Source: Sporosarcina sp. ANT_H38
GTDB lineage: Bacteria > Bacillota > Bacilli > Bacillales_A > Planococcaceae
Direction: 5' to 3'
DNA: 64,000 bases
Assembly: GCF_008369195.1 (NCBI RefSeq)
Contig: NZ_VOBC01000001.1
Coordinates: 1,798,001-1,862,000 of the forward strand
Of the stretch, positions 35,046 through 45,853 are shown in pieces. Each line of letters begins with the position of its first letter. Position 1 is the stretch's first letter. Under the pieces are notes generated by a model. The model was not told the DNA's origin. It searched no databases and worked only from the letters and a program-made list of their open reading frames with translations. The position numbers and the translations under genes are program-made.

Positions 35046-35175
35046 ATGCAGTGGCTATCGCATCAATTATTGCAAAGGTACCAGTAAATACAAGAGGAAG
35101 TGCACCAAAACACGTTGCTAAACTCCCTCTTCCTTCCAGTATTATGATTGTGTGAAAGCCTTGCATCATTCACTT

Positions 35176-36462
35176 CTATTCGTTGTTATCTTTAAACCAT
35201 TTCCAAACAATAAGTGGTATCAACAGCAATGATAGATACATGCCGAGCAAGCCTAAAACGGCATAGCTTGAGTAGGCTACAATAATACCTGACAATATAC
35301 TGCCCGCCGTCCCCGATAGAGCCACCCAAACATCCACAGACCCTTGCGTTTTTGCACGTGTTTTCATATCTGTCGAATCAATGATGATTGCTGTTCCACT
35401 GATTAAGCCAAAATTCCATCCAAGACCTAGTAATATCAATGCAATCGTCAGCCAAACAAGGGAATCGCCAGGAGCAAAAGCTGCCAATAATCCTGCAATT
35501 GATAAAGTAACACCCGAAGCAATGACCATAACTGTGCGACCAACTTTATCAACTAATAGACCTGTAGCAAGGGATGGCAAATACATCGCCGCAATATGTA
35601 AACTAATCACCATTCCAACGACCGTCAGTCCAGAACCATGATTTTGCATATGAATCGGTGTCATCGTCATGATCGCAACCATGACGAGATGAGACAAGAC
35701 GAGAACCGTCGCACCGACAAAAATACCGATTCGGTTTATGTTACTTTGTAGTGCGTTATTTACTGCTGTACTGTTTGAATCGACTTGTTCTTCCTTCTTT
35801 TCCGCAATTGCTCTTGCTACTAGAAATGGATCAGGTCGCAAATAGAAGAACAACGTTAGTCCAGCTACGAGATATGCCGCTGCCGCTAATATGAATGGTC
35901 CCGCTAGAGCCGGTATCCCGACTGTCATTGCAAAGTTCCCCATCGGCGTTACTAAATTCGGCCCTGCCACTGCCCCAATAGTCGTGGAAACCATCGCGAT
36001 ACTGATGGCTGTCGCACGTTGCTTTTCGCTGGCTAAATCTGTTCCGGCATAACGCGCTTGTAGATTTGTCGAAGTCCCTGCGCCATAGACGAATAACGAT
36101 ATAAACAATAACAACACATTGTCCATGGTTGTTGCGAAGATGACACCTATCGCACCTATTCCACCAGTTATGAACCCAATCGACAGCCCATAACGACGAC
36201 CAAAACGCTGTGAAATTCTGCCCACAAAGAACGCGGCAAGCGCAGAACCCAGCGTAAACAAGGCAGCTGGCAACCCCGCAAAACTAGCGGTGCCTAACAT
36301 ATCCCTAGCGATTAGTGCACCTACAGTAATCCCAGCCGCAAGTCCCGCTCCGCCAAAAATTTGTGACATCACGACAACAAATAATGACCGCTTGTAGAGC
36401 TTTTGTTGTTCTTCAATTGAATCTACATATTGGGTAATCTCAAACGAACCTCTTTTCCCCAT
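35176..36462 (-). CDS. Major facilitator superfamily transporter
   Basis: A 428-aa permease with about 12 helices and the MFS loop signature GRISQRFGRRYG between helices 2 and 3, repeated as LLVDKVGRTV in the C-terminal half. It resembles DHA-type exporters or solute transporters; the substrate is unknown. It is followed (upstream on the strand) by a small DUF6526-like gene 37 bp away, so the two may form an operon. Confidence 0.88.
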   Translation of the reverse strand: MGKRGSFEITQYVDSIEEQQKLYKRSLFVVVMSQIFGGAGLAAGITVGALIARDMLGTASFAGLPAALFTLGSALAAFFVGRISQRFGRRYGLSIGFITGGIGAIGVIFATTMDNVLLLFISLFVYGAGTSTNLQARYAGTDLASEKQRATAISIAMVSTTIGAVAGPNLVTPMGNFAMTVGIPALAGPFILAAAAYLVAGLTLFFYLRPDPFLVARAIAEKKEEQVDSNSTAVNNALQSNINRIGIFVGATVLVLSHLVMVAIMTMTPIHMQNHGSGLTVVGMVISLHIAAMYLPSLATGLLVDKVGRTVMVIASGVTLSIAGLLAAFAPGDSLVWLTIALILLGLGWNFGLISGTAIIIDSTDMKTRAKTQGSVDVWVALSGTAGSILSGIIVAYSSYAVLGLLGMYLSLLLIPLIVWKWFKDNNE

Positions 36463-36498
36463 ACTCCACGCCCAATCTGTAATACTTATTTTACATAA

Positions 36499-36933
36499 TC
36501 AAACCCTCTGGTGATCAGCCCGCCACATTTGAATAGATTGCTTAATTTCGATAGGAGTAAGATTTTCAGCCACAGCTCGATCGACTAATCCAACAAACTC
36601 CTCATCTGGTGCAAAACGAAGTGCAATTAACTGGTTAATCGTAAGGCCAGAATCGATCCGTTTAGTCGTTAACATATAATAACGTAGCTGTTCCTCTGTA
36701 CGAATAAGACGATCTTGAAGCTTAAGCGCATACATACGTGCCAGAATTCCGGAAATTATGGCTAATACCATTAAACCTAACAAGAGAATCGTTTGAAGGG
36801 TTAATCTACCATTCCCCAACTCATAAATAGCGTAGCCGAACACAGAAACTAGCATGACAAAACTTAATGGCAGCCAAATATAATGTTGCAATGGCTGATA
36901 TTGCGTATGCTTTTCAACTGATTGCTCTTTCAT
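36499..36933 (-). CDS. DUF6526-like small membrane protein
   Basis: A 144-aa protein with two helices (about 18-38 and 48-66), then a conserved soluble helix-rich tail (LQDRLIRTEEQLRYYMLT, NQLIALRFAPDEEFVGLVDRAV). This combination matches DUF6526 proteins of Bacillota; the function is unknown. An AGGTGTTGAA site precedes the ATG. The start is only 36 bp from repeat element R2, which therefore occupies its upstream region. Confidence 0.75.
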   Translation of the reverse strand: MKEQSVEKHTQYQPLQHYIWLPLSFVMLVSVFGYAIYELGNGRLTLQTILLLGLMVLAIISGILARMYALKLQDRLIRTEEQLRYYMLTTKRIDSGLTINQLIALRFAPDEEFVGLVDRAVAENLTPIEIKQSIQMWRADHQRV

Positions 36934-36968
36934 TTCAACACCTCCGTATATCTATAAGGTTATACTAT

Positions 36969-37642
36969 CACGTCTGTTGATTAACCAACATTAACTAGAA
37001 AACAAATTAATCAAGCACTAAGCGTCACAAGTACAGTTTATTTTAGATTGCTTTAGATTGAACGACTCTAATACTAGTACCGAGATATCTTGAACTATAG
37101 GGATGCGACTTCGTCGCATCCCTATAGTCTTTTCCGGTAATCCGTATTGTGGTCGTTCATCCGTCGCTCTCCAAAAGCACAAGCACACGACTTGCTTATG
37201 CTTTTTGGGACGAAAGAATAGTTGGCTTCTTATCTGGATAAAGGCATCCAAAAATACAATTTTGGATGCTCACTCCTTCTCTATAGTCTTTCTTATTTTA
37301 AGGAAATGTTAATTTCTACAGGATTACACATGATGACAAGCATGATTTTATTGAAGGTAAAGAAGGTACGTATTGTAGAAAATGCAAGTGTGCTTGAAAT
37401 TGTATCTTCGTGCACATTTAACTTCTGTGATAAGCCACCTATTCTTATTTACCAAGCAACTGCAATTCACACTTGAACGTTGTAGGTACGCGACACGCAA
37501 CTAATTGCAACACTTGCCCCTTGGTAAAACTACCGTAATTACTTTAGCCGAAAGCAAGCCGGTAACGTACTAGTCAAAATAAAGACTTTTGTGCCTACCT
37601 TAACAGTATCTTATGCAAGAAAATGATTAATCAACAGACTTG
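36969..37642 (-). mobile_element. Repeat element copy R2 (674 bp)
   Basis: Left end CACGTCTGTTGATTAA (36969-36984), right end TTAATCAACAGACTTG (37627-37642, one substitution); orientation is B to A, opposite to R1. The flanks ATAAGGTTATACTAT (left) and ATAAGGCTATAATAT (right) match at 13 of 15 positions. Hairpins are ACTATAGGGATGCGAC / GTCGCATCCCTATAGT (37094-37128) and GCATCCAAAA / TTTTGGATGC (37244-37269), the latter a compensated version of the GCCGCC stem in other copies. It fills most of the gap between the DUF6526-like and epimerase genes. Confidence 0.85.
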
Positions 37643-37707
37643 ATAAGGCTATAATATATAACAAAACAAGTAGTTAGAAGTAAACGTGACTAAAACTTAC
37701 CTTCAAG

Positions 37708-38691
37708 TCAATTTGATATTCCTTCACTCACATTTGCAATTAATATTTTTTCAATTTCATTTGTTGGACCAGCTTTGCATTTTTCGGCATCAAGATGTTT
37801 CGCCCATTCCCTCGTGTCATCCGCAGTTGCTCGTAGTGGACGAATCGAGAGCCCAGCATCTACTGCATTAGATGCATCGACAATGAAAAAGCCTTGTGGA
37901 TATTGTTCTGAAATCGGAATCCAAAATGGGAAACGATACTTTACATCCATCTCTACTTTTGCCACAACATTATCGGGAATGACTATTTTCTCTGCACCTT
38001 GGTCAGAAGTTAGTTCGTTGATGAACGTTTCGAATGAAACTGGTTGTGAAGCAGCATTAAATGTCCCTGTTTTCTTTTCTTCAACCATTTCGACAATCCA
38101 TTTAGCTAAATCACGAACATCAATCCATTGTACTTTCCGGTCACCTCCCGGTATGGCAATCGGTCCTTCCTCTACAGCTCGCATAGCCCAATATGTGAAT
38201 CTATCAGTTGGATCATAGGGACCTACAATGATGCAAGGTCTAATAATGAGTGCTTTTCCACCAAATCCGTCATTCACTTCTTTTTCGCACATTACCTTTA
38301 GCGGACCGTAAGTTTCACCCGTTACTTCATCCGTGTTGACAATATGAGCGAATTTTGAGCTATCCTCGTTTACATCACCTTTTGAGTGATCATCGTAAAC
38401 TGAGATCGTTGAAATAAATGTATAATGATTGGTTTTTTCTTTCAATGCCTCAATAACCGGTTTTACATCATTTGGCGAATAGCCACTTGTATCAATGACG
38501 GCATCCCAATTTTCTAGCGCAACCTGATCCATATTTGTGCGCCGATCCCCTACGATACGACGACACGCTGGAAATAAATCTGGATTTGTTTTCCCACGAT
38601 TGAATAGTACTACTTCATGCCCGTTTAGTAGCGATTGTTCAACGATATGACGACCAACAAACGATGTACCCCCGATAACTAATAGTTTCAA
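37708..38691 (-). CDS. NAD-dependent epimerase/dehydratase family protein (atypical SDR)
   Basis: A 327-aa extended SDR-type protein with the N-terminal Rossmann motif LVIGGTSFVGRHIVEQSLLNGHEVVLFNRG. The usual YxxxK pair is not obvious: STISVYDDHSKGD replaces the active-site region, as in atypical SDRs of the CSP41/YfcH-like group. RKVQWIDVRDLAKWIVEMVE is the conserved late motif. The substrate, perhaps a nucleotide sugar, cannot be deduced. It is monocistronic; the 38692-38984 upstream region shows nothing further. Confidence 0.85.
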   Translation of the reverse strand: MKLLVIGGTSFVGRHIVEQSLLNGHEVVLFNRGKTNPDLFPACRRIVGDRRTNMDQVALENWDAVIDTSGYSPNDVKPVIEALKEKTNHYTFISTISVYDDHSKGDVNEDSSKFAHIVNTDEVTGETYGPLKVMCEKEVNDGFGGKALIIRPCIIVGPYDPTDRFTYWAMRAVEEGPIAIPGGDRKVQWIDVRDLAKWIVEMVEEKKTGTFNAASQPVSFETFINELTSDQGAEKIVIPDNVVAKVEMDVKYRFPFWIPISEQYPQGFFIVDASNAVDAGLSIRPLRATADDTREWAKHLDAEKCKAGPTNEIEKILIANVSEGISN

Positions 38692-38984
38692 GTAATAACC
38701 CCCGATGAATTTTTTATAGAATTCCTATCTTACAAGTACTTGTTCTCTATTTACTTTCGCAATTCCTCCACTATACAAAAGAGAATTTGGATCTATGCGA
38801 CAAACAGTTACGAAAAATTCACGTGTCTAAATAAACTTATATAGCAGATCAAATCCCAATTGGGTATCCGACAAGTTGATGTCCTCATAAATGTTACCTG
38901 CATTGGGTAAACTTATATTGTATCTGATTTGTTGGATGAGAAATGAGAATACTAGACAAACTTACTGATGTAGGAGGATTTACG

Positions 38985-39647
38985 ATGAATATTCTAATCG
39001 AATGGATTTACAGAATACCTAAAGGTCCGGAAACTGTCTTTCGCTCTGAAGAGATGCCCGCAGCACAAGCCCTACTTTTTGCGGAAGACCTGGAGCGGAC
39101 CAAGCGCGCCAAAAGCATATCATTCATTGACCGGTTCGACAGCACATGGACTGTTAAAGAGATGAAGGGCTATTTGAAGGGGATCGAAACCGAACCGCAT
39201 AATGTCTCGGTCTATTTCGACGGCGGCTACGACATTGCGACCAGCAAATCAGGATTAGGCTGCGTCATCTATTATGAGCAGAGCGGGAAATCGTATAGAT
39301 TAAGGCAAAATGCGCCTTCTGCAGAACTCACATCAAACAACGAGGCAGAATATGCAGCACTTTACCTGGGTCTGCAGGAGCTTGAACTTTTGAATGTCCA
39401 CCATCTACCTGTTCGGTTCATCGGGGATTCCCAGGTGGTCATCAACCAGTTGACGGGAGAATGGCCCGTGCTAGAAAACATTCTATCGGGCTGGGCAGAC
39501 CGTATTGACGATAAACTGAAAGATCTCGGTATCCAACCAGAGTACGAACTGGTGCAGCGGAAATTAAATTCAGAAGCAGATCGGTTAGCGACACAGGCAC
39601 TGAATGGGGTCTCGATTACTGCAACCAGCGAAATACCAGTGAATTAG
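38985..39647 (+). CDS. RNase H-like protein (RVT_3 / reverse-transcriptase-like family)
   Basis: A 220-aa protein whose C-terminal two thirds form an RNase HI-type fold: SVYFDGGYD (first Asp), NNEAEYAALYLGLQ (Glu), IGDSQVVINQLTGEW (Asp) and LNSEADRLATQAL (last Asp). All four catalytic acids are present. The N-terminal 75 residues are an extra domain found in Bacillus YpeP-like proteins. The ATG at 38985 follows AGGAGG; an earlier ATG (38943) has no ribosome site. It may cleave RNA-DNA hybrids; RNase H activity is predicted from residues only. Confidence 0.85.
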   Translation: MNILIEWIYRIPKGPETVFRSEEMPAAQALLFAEDLERTKRAKSISFIDRFDSTWTVKEMKGYLKGIETEPHNVSVYFDGGYDIATSKSGLGCVIYYEQSGKSYRLRQNAPSAELTSNNEAEYAALYLGLQELELLNVHHLPVRFIGDSQVVINQLTGEWPVLENILSGWADRIDDKLKDLGIQPEYELVQRKLNSEADRLATQALNGVSITATSEIPVN

Positions 39648-39659
39648 TGATACAAAAAA

Positions 39660-40295
39660 CACGTCTGTTGATTAACCATATATTTGCATGAAATACTGGT
39701 GAAAAGGGCTTGATAATCTCCGTTTTCACTGGATCATTTCCGGACCGCTTTCGGTTAACTTTTCATGACAGATTTAAGGAGGAATTGCAATTCATTCCTC
39801 CCCAGAGGTATCCTAGTGTGGCTACATTGTTCAAATGAAAATGCAGTTATGTTTGAAAGAAACGAATAGATGACTTTCAATGGAGAGTGTAAGTGCCCGA
39901 AGATGCAATTTCGGGCACGCTTGTACTTTGTACAATGTGTTCCTTGCTTACTTTTAGTAAAGATATTCATCTAAGCTTGTGTTTCCTATTAGAAAGTGAC
40001 ACTTCCTTAAAATAAACAAGAAAAAACCATAGAGAAAGCATCAGCCGCCAAAATTGCATCTTTGGCGGCTTTTCTCCAGGTAAGAAGCGAGCTATTCTTT
40101 CGTCCCAATAAACCTCAGTACACTGTGTACTTATGCATTTGAAGCGCGACGGATGGAGGACACCCATACGATAACCTAGGGATGCGACAAAGTCGCATCC
40201 CTAGGTTATCGTACTAGAAGTCATTCAATCCAAAGTGAGCCAAGTGCGCAACTATACAAGTGCGGCCGTGGGGATTAAGTTAATCAACAGACGTG
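39660..40295 (+). mobile_element. Repeat element copy R3 (636 bp)
   Basis: Left end CACGTCTGTTGATTAA (39660-39675), right end TTAATCAACAGACGTG (40280-40295), orientation A to B as in R1. ACAAAAAA flanks both ends (39652-39659 and 40296-40303), an 8-bp direct repeat. It starts 13 bp after the RNase H-like stop codon. It contains a perfect 22-bp hairpin (40167-40188 / 40192-40213, loop AAA). The GAAGTGAC hairpin present in R1 and R4 is half deleted here. Confidence 0.9.
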
Positions 40296-40310
40296 ACAAA
40301 AAACTTACAG

Positions 40311-40372
40311 GTACCTATGTGACTAACAATCACGAACATTTAAACGCTCATGATTGTTTCTTACACAGGTAC
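40311..40372. terminator. Bidirectional hairpin between the RNase H-like and dbpA genes
   Basis: A long imperfect hairpin: outer arms GTACCTATGT / ACACAGGTAC, inner arms AACAATCACGA / TCATGATTGTT. On the minus strand it is followed by a T run. It would sit about 30 bp past the RNase H-like stop if R3 were absent. Confidence 0.6.
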
Positions 40373-40415
40373 TTCTAACTAATCATTTGGCTACTTAAAC
40401 TTGCTTATTGCACTT

Positions 40416-41864
40416 TCAAATTATATTTGCCTTGCTAACTTTAAGCTTCTTTCCTTTGACTGTTACTTCTTTCATCGCCTTCATAACTAATGAACCTTTG
40501 CCATTTAGAATATCAATATAGGTCAAATCATCCTGTATGGTAATAATACCAATATCATCTGCTGATACTCCTGGAAGTTTCGCAATCGTTCCTACAAAAT
40601 CTACTGCTCGAAGCTTCTTCTTTTTTCCGCCGTTGAAATGGAGCTTCATGCTACCATTGCTAATTGGCATATTTTTACTATGCCCTACTTTTTGACGACC
40701 ACTGACTTTCACCTCGAAAGCATTTAATCCAGCAGCTACTTTCTGCTGCCTTGGTGCTTCCTCAACAGGTATCTCAAAGCCAATATATGTTTCAATTGCT
40801 TTAAGGAGTTTGCTGTCATTTGGAGTTGCAAACGTAATTGCTTTTCCTTTATTGCCAGCACGACCAGTTCTGCCTGTTCGATGAACATAGCTCTCTTTTT
40901 CCATCGGAACGTCATAGTTGATAACAAGTGTTATTTTTGCGACATCGATTCCTCTTGCGGCCACATCGGTCGCCACGAGATAACGGAAATTCCCCATTTT
41001 GAAGCCTTCCATAACTGCGAATCGGTCTTCTTGTACAATTCCTCCATGGATTTTTTCACAAGAATAGTTGGATCTTTCTAATTCTGCAAACACAGTGTCC
41101 ACATGTCCTTTAGTTCTGCAAAAGATAATACAGCTATCCGGGTTTTCTACAACTGTAATGTTTTTAAGCAATGACATTTTCCCTGCTTCTTTCACTTCAA
41201 TCACGCTATGTTCAATCGCACTCGTCGTGATTTCTGCAGAAGCAATTTGAATGTTTATGGGGTTTTTCATATAATTACTGCAAAGATTTTCAACTTTTTT
41301 AGGCAATGTAGCGGAAAACACCATCGTTACTCTATTAGAAGGAAGTTTTTTTATAATGGCCTCAACTTGGGCGACAAAGCCCATGGTCAGCATTTCATCA
41401 GCCTCATCTATAATCAGGTAGTTTATTTCATCTACTCGTAATGTTCCTCTTTCAATATGGTCCATCACACGCCCAGGTGTACCGACAACTATATGCGTTT
41501 TCTGCTCCAATTGTTCTTCTTGTTGACTAAAGGGCTCTTTGCCGTAAACCGCCACGGCTTTAATTCTTTTAAATCTCCCGATAGCTGTTACATCCTCTTG
41601 AACTTGAACGGCAAGCTCCCGTGTTGGCGTAAGAATTAATGCCTGTGGATTTCGCCCCTCCCAATCGATCATTTCGCAAAGTGGGATTCCAAAAGAAGCC
41701 GTCTTGCCACTACCAGTTTGAGATTTCACTACGAGATCCTGCTTTTTCAACGCTCTTGGAATGACTTCGCTTTGAACCTCTGTCGGCGATTTATATTTCA
41801 TCAAAACAAGAGCTCTTGTTATTTCATCGCTCAAATTATAATCTTCAAAACTTCTTTCACTCAT
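40416..41864 (-). CDS. dbpA: ATP-dependent RNA helicase DbpA/YxiN
   Basis: A 482-aa DEAD-box helicase. Motifs in order: Q motif (YKSPTEVQ), [45 protein letters not shown] and [10 protein letters not shown]. The C-terminal 75 residues ([27 protein letters not shown]) form the RRM-like domain that targets DbpA/YxiN to hairpin 92 of 23S rRNA. It acts in 50S subunit assembly. It is monocistronic, upstream of a hairpin. Confidence 0.93.
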   Translation of the reverse strand: MSERSFEDYNLSDEITRALVLMKYKSPTEVQSEVIPRALKKQDLVVKSQTGSGKTASFGIPLCEMIDWEGRNPQALILTPTRELAVQVQEDVTAIGRFKRIKAVAVYGKEPFSQQEEQLEQKTHIVVGTPGRVMDHIERGTLRVDEINYLIIDEADEMLTMGFVAQVEAIIKKLPSNRVTMVFSATLPKKVENLCSNYMKNPINIQIASAEITTSAIEHSVIEVKEAGKMSLLKNITVVENPDSCIIFCRTKGHVDTVFAELERSNYSCEKIHGGIVQEDRFAVMEGFKMGNFRYLVATDVAARGIDVAKITLVINYDVPMEKESYVHRTGRTGRAGNKGKAITFATPNDSKLLKAIETYIGFEIPVEEAPRQQKVAAGLNAFEVKVSGRQKVGHSKNMPISNGSMKLHFNGGKKKKLRAVDFVGTIAKLPGVSADDIGIITIQDDLTYIDILNGKGSLVMKAMKEVTVKGKKLKVSKANII

Positions 41865-41924
41865 TTATGTAACCTCATTTTTTTATTATTATGTGTAGCT
41901 CTTCCATTAATCCATAACCTAAAA

Positions 41925-41954
41925 TAATGCTACCTAAAGAAAAGGGTAGCATTA
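41925..41954 (-). terminator. Terminator of the SelO gene
   Basis: A 10-bp stem TAATGCTACC / GGTAGCATTA with a 10-nt loop; on the minus strand it is followed by TTTTAGG. It lies 36 bp downstream of the SelO stop. Confidence 0.75.
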
Positions 41955-41989
41955 CTATGTACTGCTAGTAAACCATGAAAAACAAATTA

Positions 41990-43456
41990 TTAAGTACCGC
42001 AAAAGGTTTGGTAAGGGCTTGATGATTGCTTAGGAAGAACGGAATAATCAGTCTCCCCAGGAGTATACGCATACGGACTTGAAAGAACCTCAAGTAACTG
42101 CTCCATCACACTGTAGTCTCCATGTTTCACTGCGGCTTCAAGTGCAGCTTCTACTTGATGGTTACGAGGAATTAACGCAGGATTACTGTCCCGCATCAAC
42201 TGTTGAGAGCTGACATTCGATTCCTGTTGCCTGCCTAGTCTTGCCTGCCACAACTCATACCACTGAGCAAATTCTGGAGTCCCCAAAAGGACATTTCCCT
42301 CCATCTTATCAAAAGTCAATGCTCGGAAAGTATTAGTATAGTCCGCACGATACTTCTCCATCATATGAAGAAGGTCTTCAATTAGGGATTCATCCTCTAT
42401 TTCTTCATTAAATATCCCCAGTTTTGCTTTCATTCCCGCAAGCCAATTCGAATGATACTGCTCCGGGAAATCTGAAATGGCATCCTGCGCCAGTTTGGCA
42501 CCCTCCGCATAATCTTCATGCAGTAGTGGTATCAGACTTTCAGCAAATCGCGCAAGATTCCACTCGACAATATTCGGCTGATTGCCATAGGAATAGCGCC
42601 CTTGAACGTCAATCGAACTGAAAACCGTTGCCGGGTCATAGATATCCATGAAAGCACAAGGACCATAATCGATGGTCTCCCCACTTATCGTCATATTATC
42701 TGTATTCATCACCCCGTGTACAAAACCAACGAGTTGCCATTTAGCAATCAAGGCAGCCTGACGTTTAATAACTCCCTGTAGCAACGCAAGATAGCGGCTC
42801 TCATCCGCTTCAATCTCCGGAAAATGGCGCTGTAGTGCATAGTCAGCCAGAATACGAAGTTCCTCATCCGTGCCCCATTTCGCAACGTATTGAAAAGTAC
42901 CGAATCGCAAATGACTGGCAGCCACCCGAGTCATAATGGCACCTGGAAGGTCGGTTTCACGAATGATAGACTCACCAGTTGTCACTACCGCTAGACTACG
43001 AGTGGTTGGAATTCCAAGCGCATGCATGGCTTCACTGATGATGTATTCGCGTAACATCGGTCCAAGTGCCGCTCGACCATCTCCCCCACGGGAATATGGT
43101 GTTCGGCCCGAACCTTTGAGCTGAATATCAAATCGATCACCTAAAGGAGTGATTTGTTCGCCAATTAGCATTGCCCTTCCGTCCCCTAGCATCGCAAAAT
43201 GACCAAATTGATGCCCCGCATAAGCTTGCGCAAAAGGTATTGCACCTTCTGGAATTCGATTCCCAGCCAGTACTTCTATGCCCTCTTCGCTTTGCAGCGC
43301 TTGGATATCCAACCCGAGGGATGTTGCCAATGAATCATTTAATATGATCAACTTCGGTGCCTTTACAGGGTTAGGCTTGAGGATGCTAAAGAATGATTGT
43401 GGCAGACGAGCATAACTGTTATCAAAGTTCCATCCTGATTCTATTTTCTTTGTCAT
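41990..43456 (-). CDS. selO: Protein adenylyltransferase SelO/YdiU family
   Basis: A 488-aa pseudokinase-fold enzyme that transfers AMP from ATP to Ser/Thr/Tyr of proteins. Diagnostic segments are [68 protein letters not shown] and [27 protein letters not shown]. The ATG at 43456 follows AAAGGAGATACG; a longer frame to 43585 lacks a ribosome site. Length is close to Bacillus YdiU homologues. It is probably involved in redox-stress control, as in Escherichia coli. Confidence 0.93.
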   Translation of the reverse strand: MTKKIESGWNFDNSYARLPQSFFSILKPNPVKAPKLIILNDSLATSLGLDIQALQSEEGIEVLAGNRIPEGAIPFAQAYAGHQFGHFAMLGDGRAMLIGEQITPLGDRFDIQLKGSGRTPYSRGGDGRAALGPMLREYIISEAMHALGIPTTRSLAVVTTGESIIRETDLPGAIMTRVAASHLRFGTFQYVAKWGTDEELRILADYALQRHFPEIEADESRYLALLQGVIKRQAALIAKWQLVGFVHGVMNTDNMTISGETIDYGPCAFMDIYDPATVFSSIDVQGRYSYGNQPNIVEWNLARFAESLIPLLHEDYAEGAKLAQDAISDFPEQYHSNWLAGMKAKLGIFNEEIEDESLIEDLLHMMEKYRADYTNTFRALTFDKMEGNVLLGTPEFAQWYELWQARLGRQQESNVSSQQLMRDSNPALIPRNHQVEAALEAAVKHGDYSVMEQLLEVLSSPYAYTPGETDYSVLPKQSSSPYQTFCGT

Positions 43457-44092
43457 CGTATCTCCTTTCTTCTTTCGTTTTTTCGTCCTATTTTCACTTT
43501 TATTCAAAATATAAAGTATGGTATTCCTGCCCATAAGGCAGCCCTTATTAGTGTCTACTTCTAACAATATATTATACCCTTTCAAAACCTTAATGACTGT
43601 TTGAAAGCTTTCACGTTCAAAAATTCAAGTGAAAGTCACTGTGCAGTTTACTACTAAGCTAATTCAATACAAGTAATATAATTACACATGATAGTCTTTT
43701 CACAATCAACATACCTGACCCCAAAAATAACTAATAGAACATTCATACAAAAGCTAAAATACAACGGAAATTAAATAAAAAAAAGCCCGTCAACAATTCT
43801 ATGCACAATACGTCATTCACAACGTTGAGATAGTTTGTAACGAGCAGTGTAAAGTTGTATTTATAAAGAAAAACTACACTTTCCAGAGACACTAGATTAC
43901 ATCGACTATAGAACCTGAGGCAATGTGATTTCGTGAGCCTGCGTTATGGATCTTGTCCTGCAAATACGAATAATACGTAAAATGCCGAATTTAGATTCAG
44001 CAGGTTGCATTTCGGCAGGATGAAGCCCAAGATCCTTTCATGTGACAGTAAAGTGGTACTTGACTATCTTACTTTACACGTGTGCCCGACAA
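43457..44092. other. Gene-free 0.6-kb interval
   Basis: Apart from the SelO ribosome-binding site at the left edge and short inverted repeats near the GMC gene end (TGCCGAA...TTCGGCA around 43980-44020; GTAAAGT...ACTTTAC near 44050-44080), I see no ORF with a ribosome site and no repeat-element copy here. Confidence 0.5.
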
Positions 44093-45838
44093 TTAAGCTT
44101 GGAAGCTTTTCCGTTTTTCTTCTACCAATTGGCCGCCTTCTTTGAGGTATTTCTCAATCCCTTCGGATGCTCGGTAAGCCAACGCGCCGATTGTTGCCGT
44201 CGGATGATGTCCCCCGAAGTGCGGAAACGCGGAACCCCCTACAACAAATAGATTTTCTACATCCCACATTTGCAAGTAGTTGTTCACCGCAGACGTTTCC
44301 GGGTCGGCTCCCATAACAACGCCTCCTGCATAATGCCCGCCTTGATAGATGTGATCGAATTCTTGCGGGACCTCGTCCTCATCAATAATATCTGCACCCA
44401 TCTGCTCCACGATTCCCTTCGTTTTCTCGATGCCGAATTTGGCAATATTACGATCTTGATCCGTGTATTTATTCGTGACACGCAGAAGGGGATCGTTAAA
44501 CTCATCTGTATACGTTGGATCTAAATCTAAATAATTATGCCACCAAGGCATGATTGCCGGAGTGTACCATACAACCAAATTTCGGTTCGTATAGAAAATA
44601 GACTTTTCTTTAAACTCCGCTCCCCATCTTGGTGTGCCCTTCGGAACATGGTTACTGGCAATAGCCGCATCCCCGTATTGTCTAAGTTCAATTCCTCCAC
44701 CATTTATAAAGTCTAGATTCGTGTGATCGAAATTATCACCAGCAAAATCGCTTAATGCGCCACCTAATGCGCCCGCCCCCATATAGAGATTAAACTTTTT
44801 GTCATTAAAAAATCCTCTGGCCCCTAGGAAAGTAATGTTAAACTGACCGTTAAAGTTTCTTCCAATTACACCTTTTCTCGTTTTTGGATTATAAGCTCGG
44901 CCGATATTAGATAGCATTAATAAACGGTTGTTCGTTAACGAAAAGGCAGCTAATACAACTACATCAGCAGGCTGTTCATATTCGATTCCGGTGTTTGTAT
45001 CGACATACATCACACCTTTGGCTTTGCCACCTTCGTACAAGACACGGCGTACATAAGATTCTGTTCTTACTTCGAAATTCCCAGTCTTTTTGGCTGTTGG
45101 AATCACCGTTACCATCGGATCTGATTTTGCTCCGAAATCGCATCCGTATTGAGTACAATACGAACAAAACATACATTGATTGATTGTTTCTCCATCCGGA
45201 TTTTCATACCCCTCAGACAGATTACCCGATGGCACTTGATACGGGTGATAACCCAACTCTTTCGATGCCTTTTTAAATAATGTGATGGCCGGCGATTCCT
45301 TCATCGGGGGGGTTGGATAGTCACTTGAGCGCTCTTCGCCAAACGGATCCCGTTCACCCGATATACCGGCTGTTTTTTCAAATCGGTCATAATATTTTTC
45401 GAATTCTTGATAGGTGATTCCCCAGTCCTGTATCGTCATGCCCTCTGGAATCTTCTTTTTTCCGTAGCGTTCGACGGTTTTACTATATATTTCAAAATCA
45501 TAAGGCATAAAACGATACGTTGCTCCCGCCCAGTGGACACCGCCGCCTCCTAAATTCGTGCCAGCCATCATTTCGCTACGCGTTCTTACCGGTAATGCGA
45601 TTTCCTCCAGCGTATTACGGGAAGTAATGGTTTCAGGAGCTAGATTTTGCATCATTTCGTATCGATCCGTAAATCGCAACTCATCTTTAACGCCTGTGTA
45701 ATCCTCTCTTGTTCGATCTCCACCGCGTTCAAGTGCAACAACTTTATAACCTGCTTTAGCAAGCTCAGCTGAGACAATACCACCAGCCCACCCTGTCCCT
45801 ACCACAACAACATCTACTTTTTTCAGTTTCTCCGCCAT
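44093..45838 (-). CDS. GMC-family FAD oxidoreductase (gluconate 2-dehydrogenase-like large subunit)
   Basis: A 581-aa flavoprotein. The FAD-binding motif VVVVGTGWAGGIVSAELAKAGYKVVALERG is at the N-terminus and the GMC C-terminal active-site segment (GGSAFPHFGGHHPTATIGALAYRASEGI) is intact. Cys-rich CMFCSYCTQYGC in the middle is found in sugar/gluconate dehydrogenase large subunits, where the [3Fe-4S]-like cysteines relay electrons. It is paired with a subunit-3 gene 16 bp upstream. Substrate is probably a sugar or polyol acid. The ATG at 45838 lies after GGAGGTGG; the earlier TTG overlaps that site. Confidence 0.9.
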   Translation of the reverse strand: MAEKLKKVDVVVVGTGWAGGIVSAELAKAGYKVVALERGGDRTREDYTGVKDELRFTDRYEMMQNLAPETITSRNTLEEIALPVRTRSEMMAGTNLGGGGVHWAGATYRFMPYDFEIYSKTVERYGKKKIPEGMTIQDWGITYQEFEKYYDRFEKTAGISGERDPFGEERSSDYPTPPMKESPAITLFKKASKELGYHPYQVPSGNLSEGYENPDGETINQCMFCSYCTQYGCDFGAKSDPMVTVIPTAKKTGNFEVRTESYVRRVLYEGGKAKGVMYVDTNTGIEYEQPADVVVLAAFSLTNNRLLMLSNIGRAYNPKTRKGVIGRNFNGQFNITFLGARGFFNDKKFNLYMGAGALGGALSDFAGDNFDHTNLDFINGGGIELRQYGDAAIASNHVPKGTPRWGAEFKEKSIFYTNRNLVVWYTPAIMPWWHNYLDLDPTYTDEFNDPLLRVTNKYTDQDRNIAKFGIEKTKGIVEQMGADIIDEDEVPQEFDHIYQGGHYAGGVVMGADPETSAVNNYLQMWDVENLFVVGGSAFPHFGGHHPTATIGALAYRASEGIEKYLKEGGQLVEEKRKSFQA

Positions 45839-45853
45839 ATGAACCACCTCCAA

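Noticed and set aside
34954..35169. 71-codon minus-strand frame between the M50-like and MFS genes
   Set aside because: Most of it is antisense to the M50-like gene end; no ribosome site or family similarity.
43608..43621. TGAAAGCTTTCA upstream of the SelO gene, considered as a cre site
   Set aside because: It lacks the central CG of cre and is about 150 bp upstream of the gene without a clear promoter.
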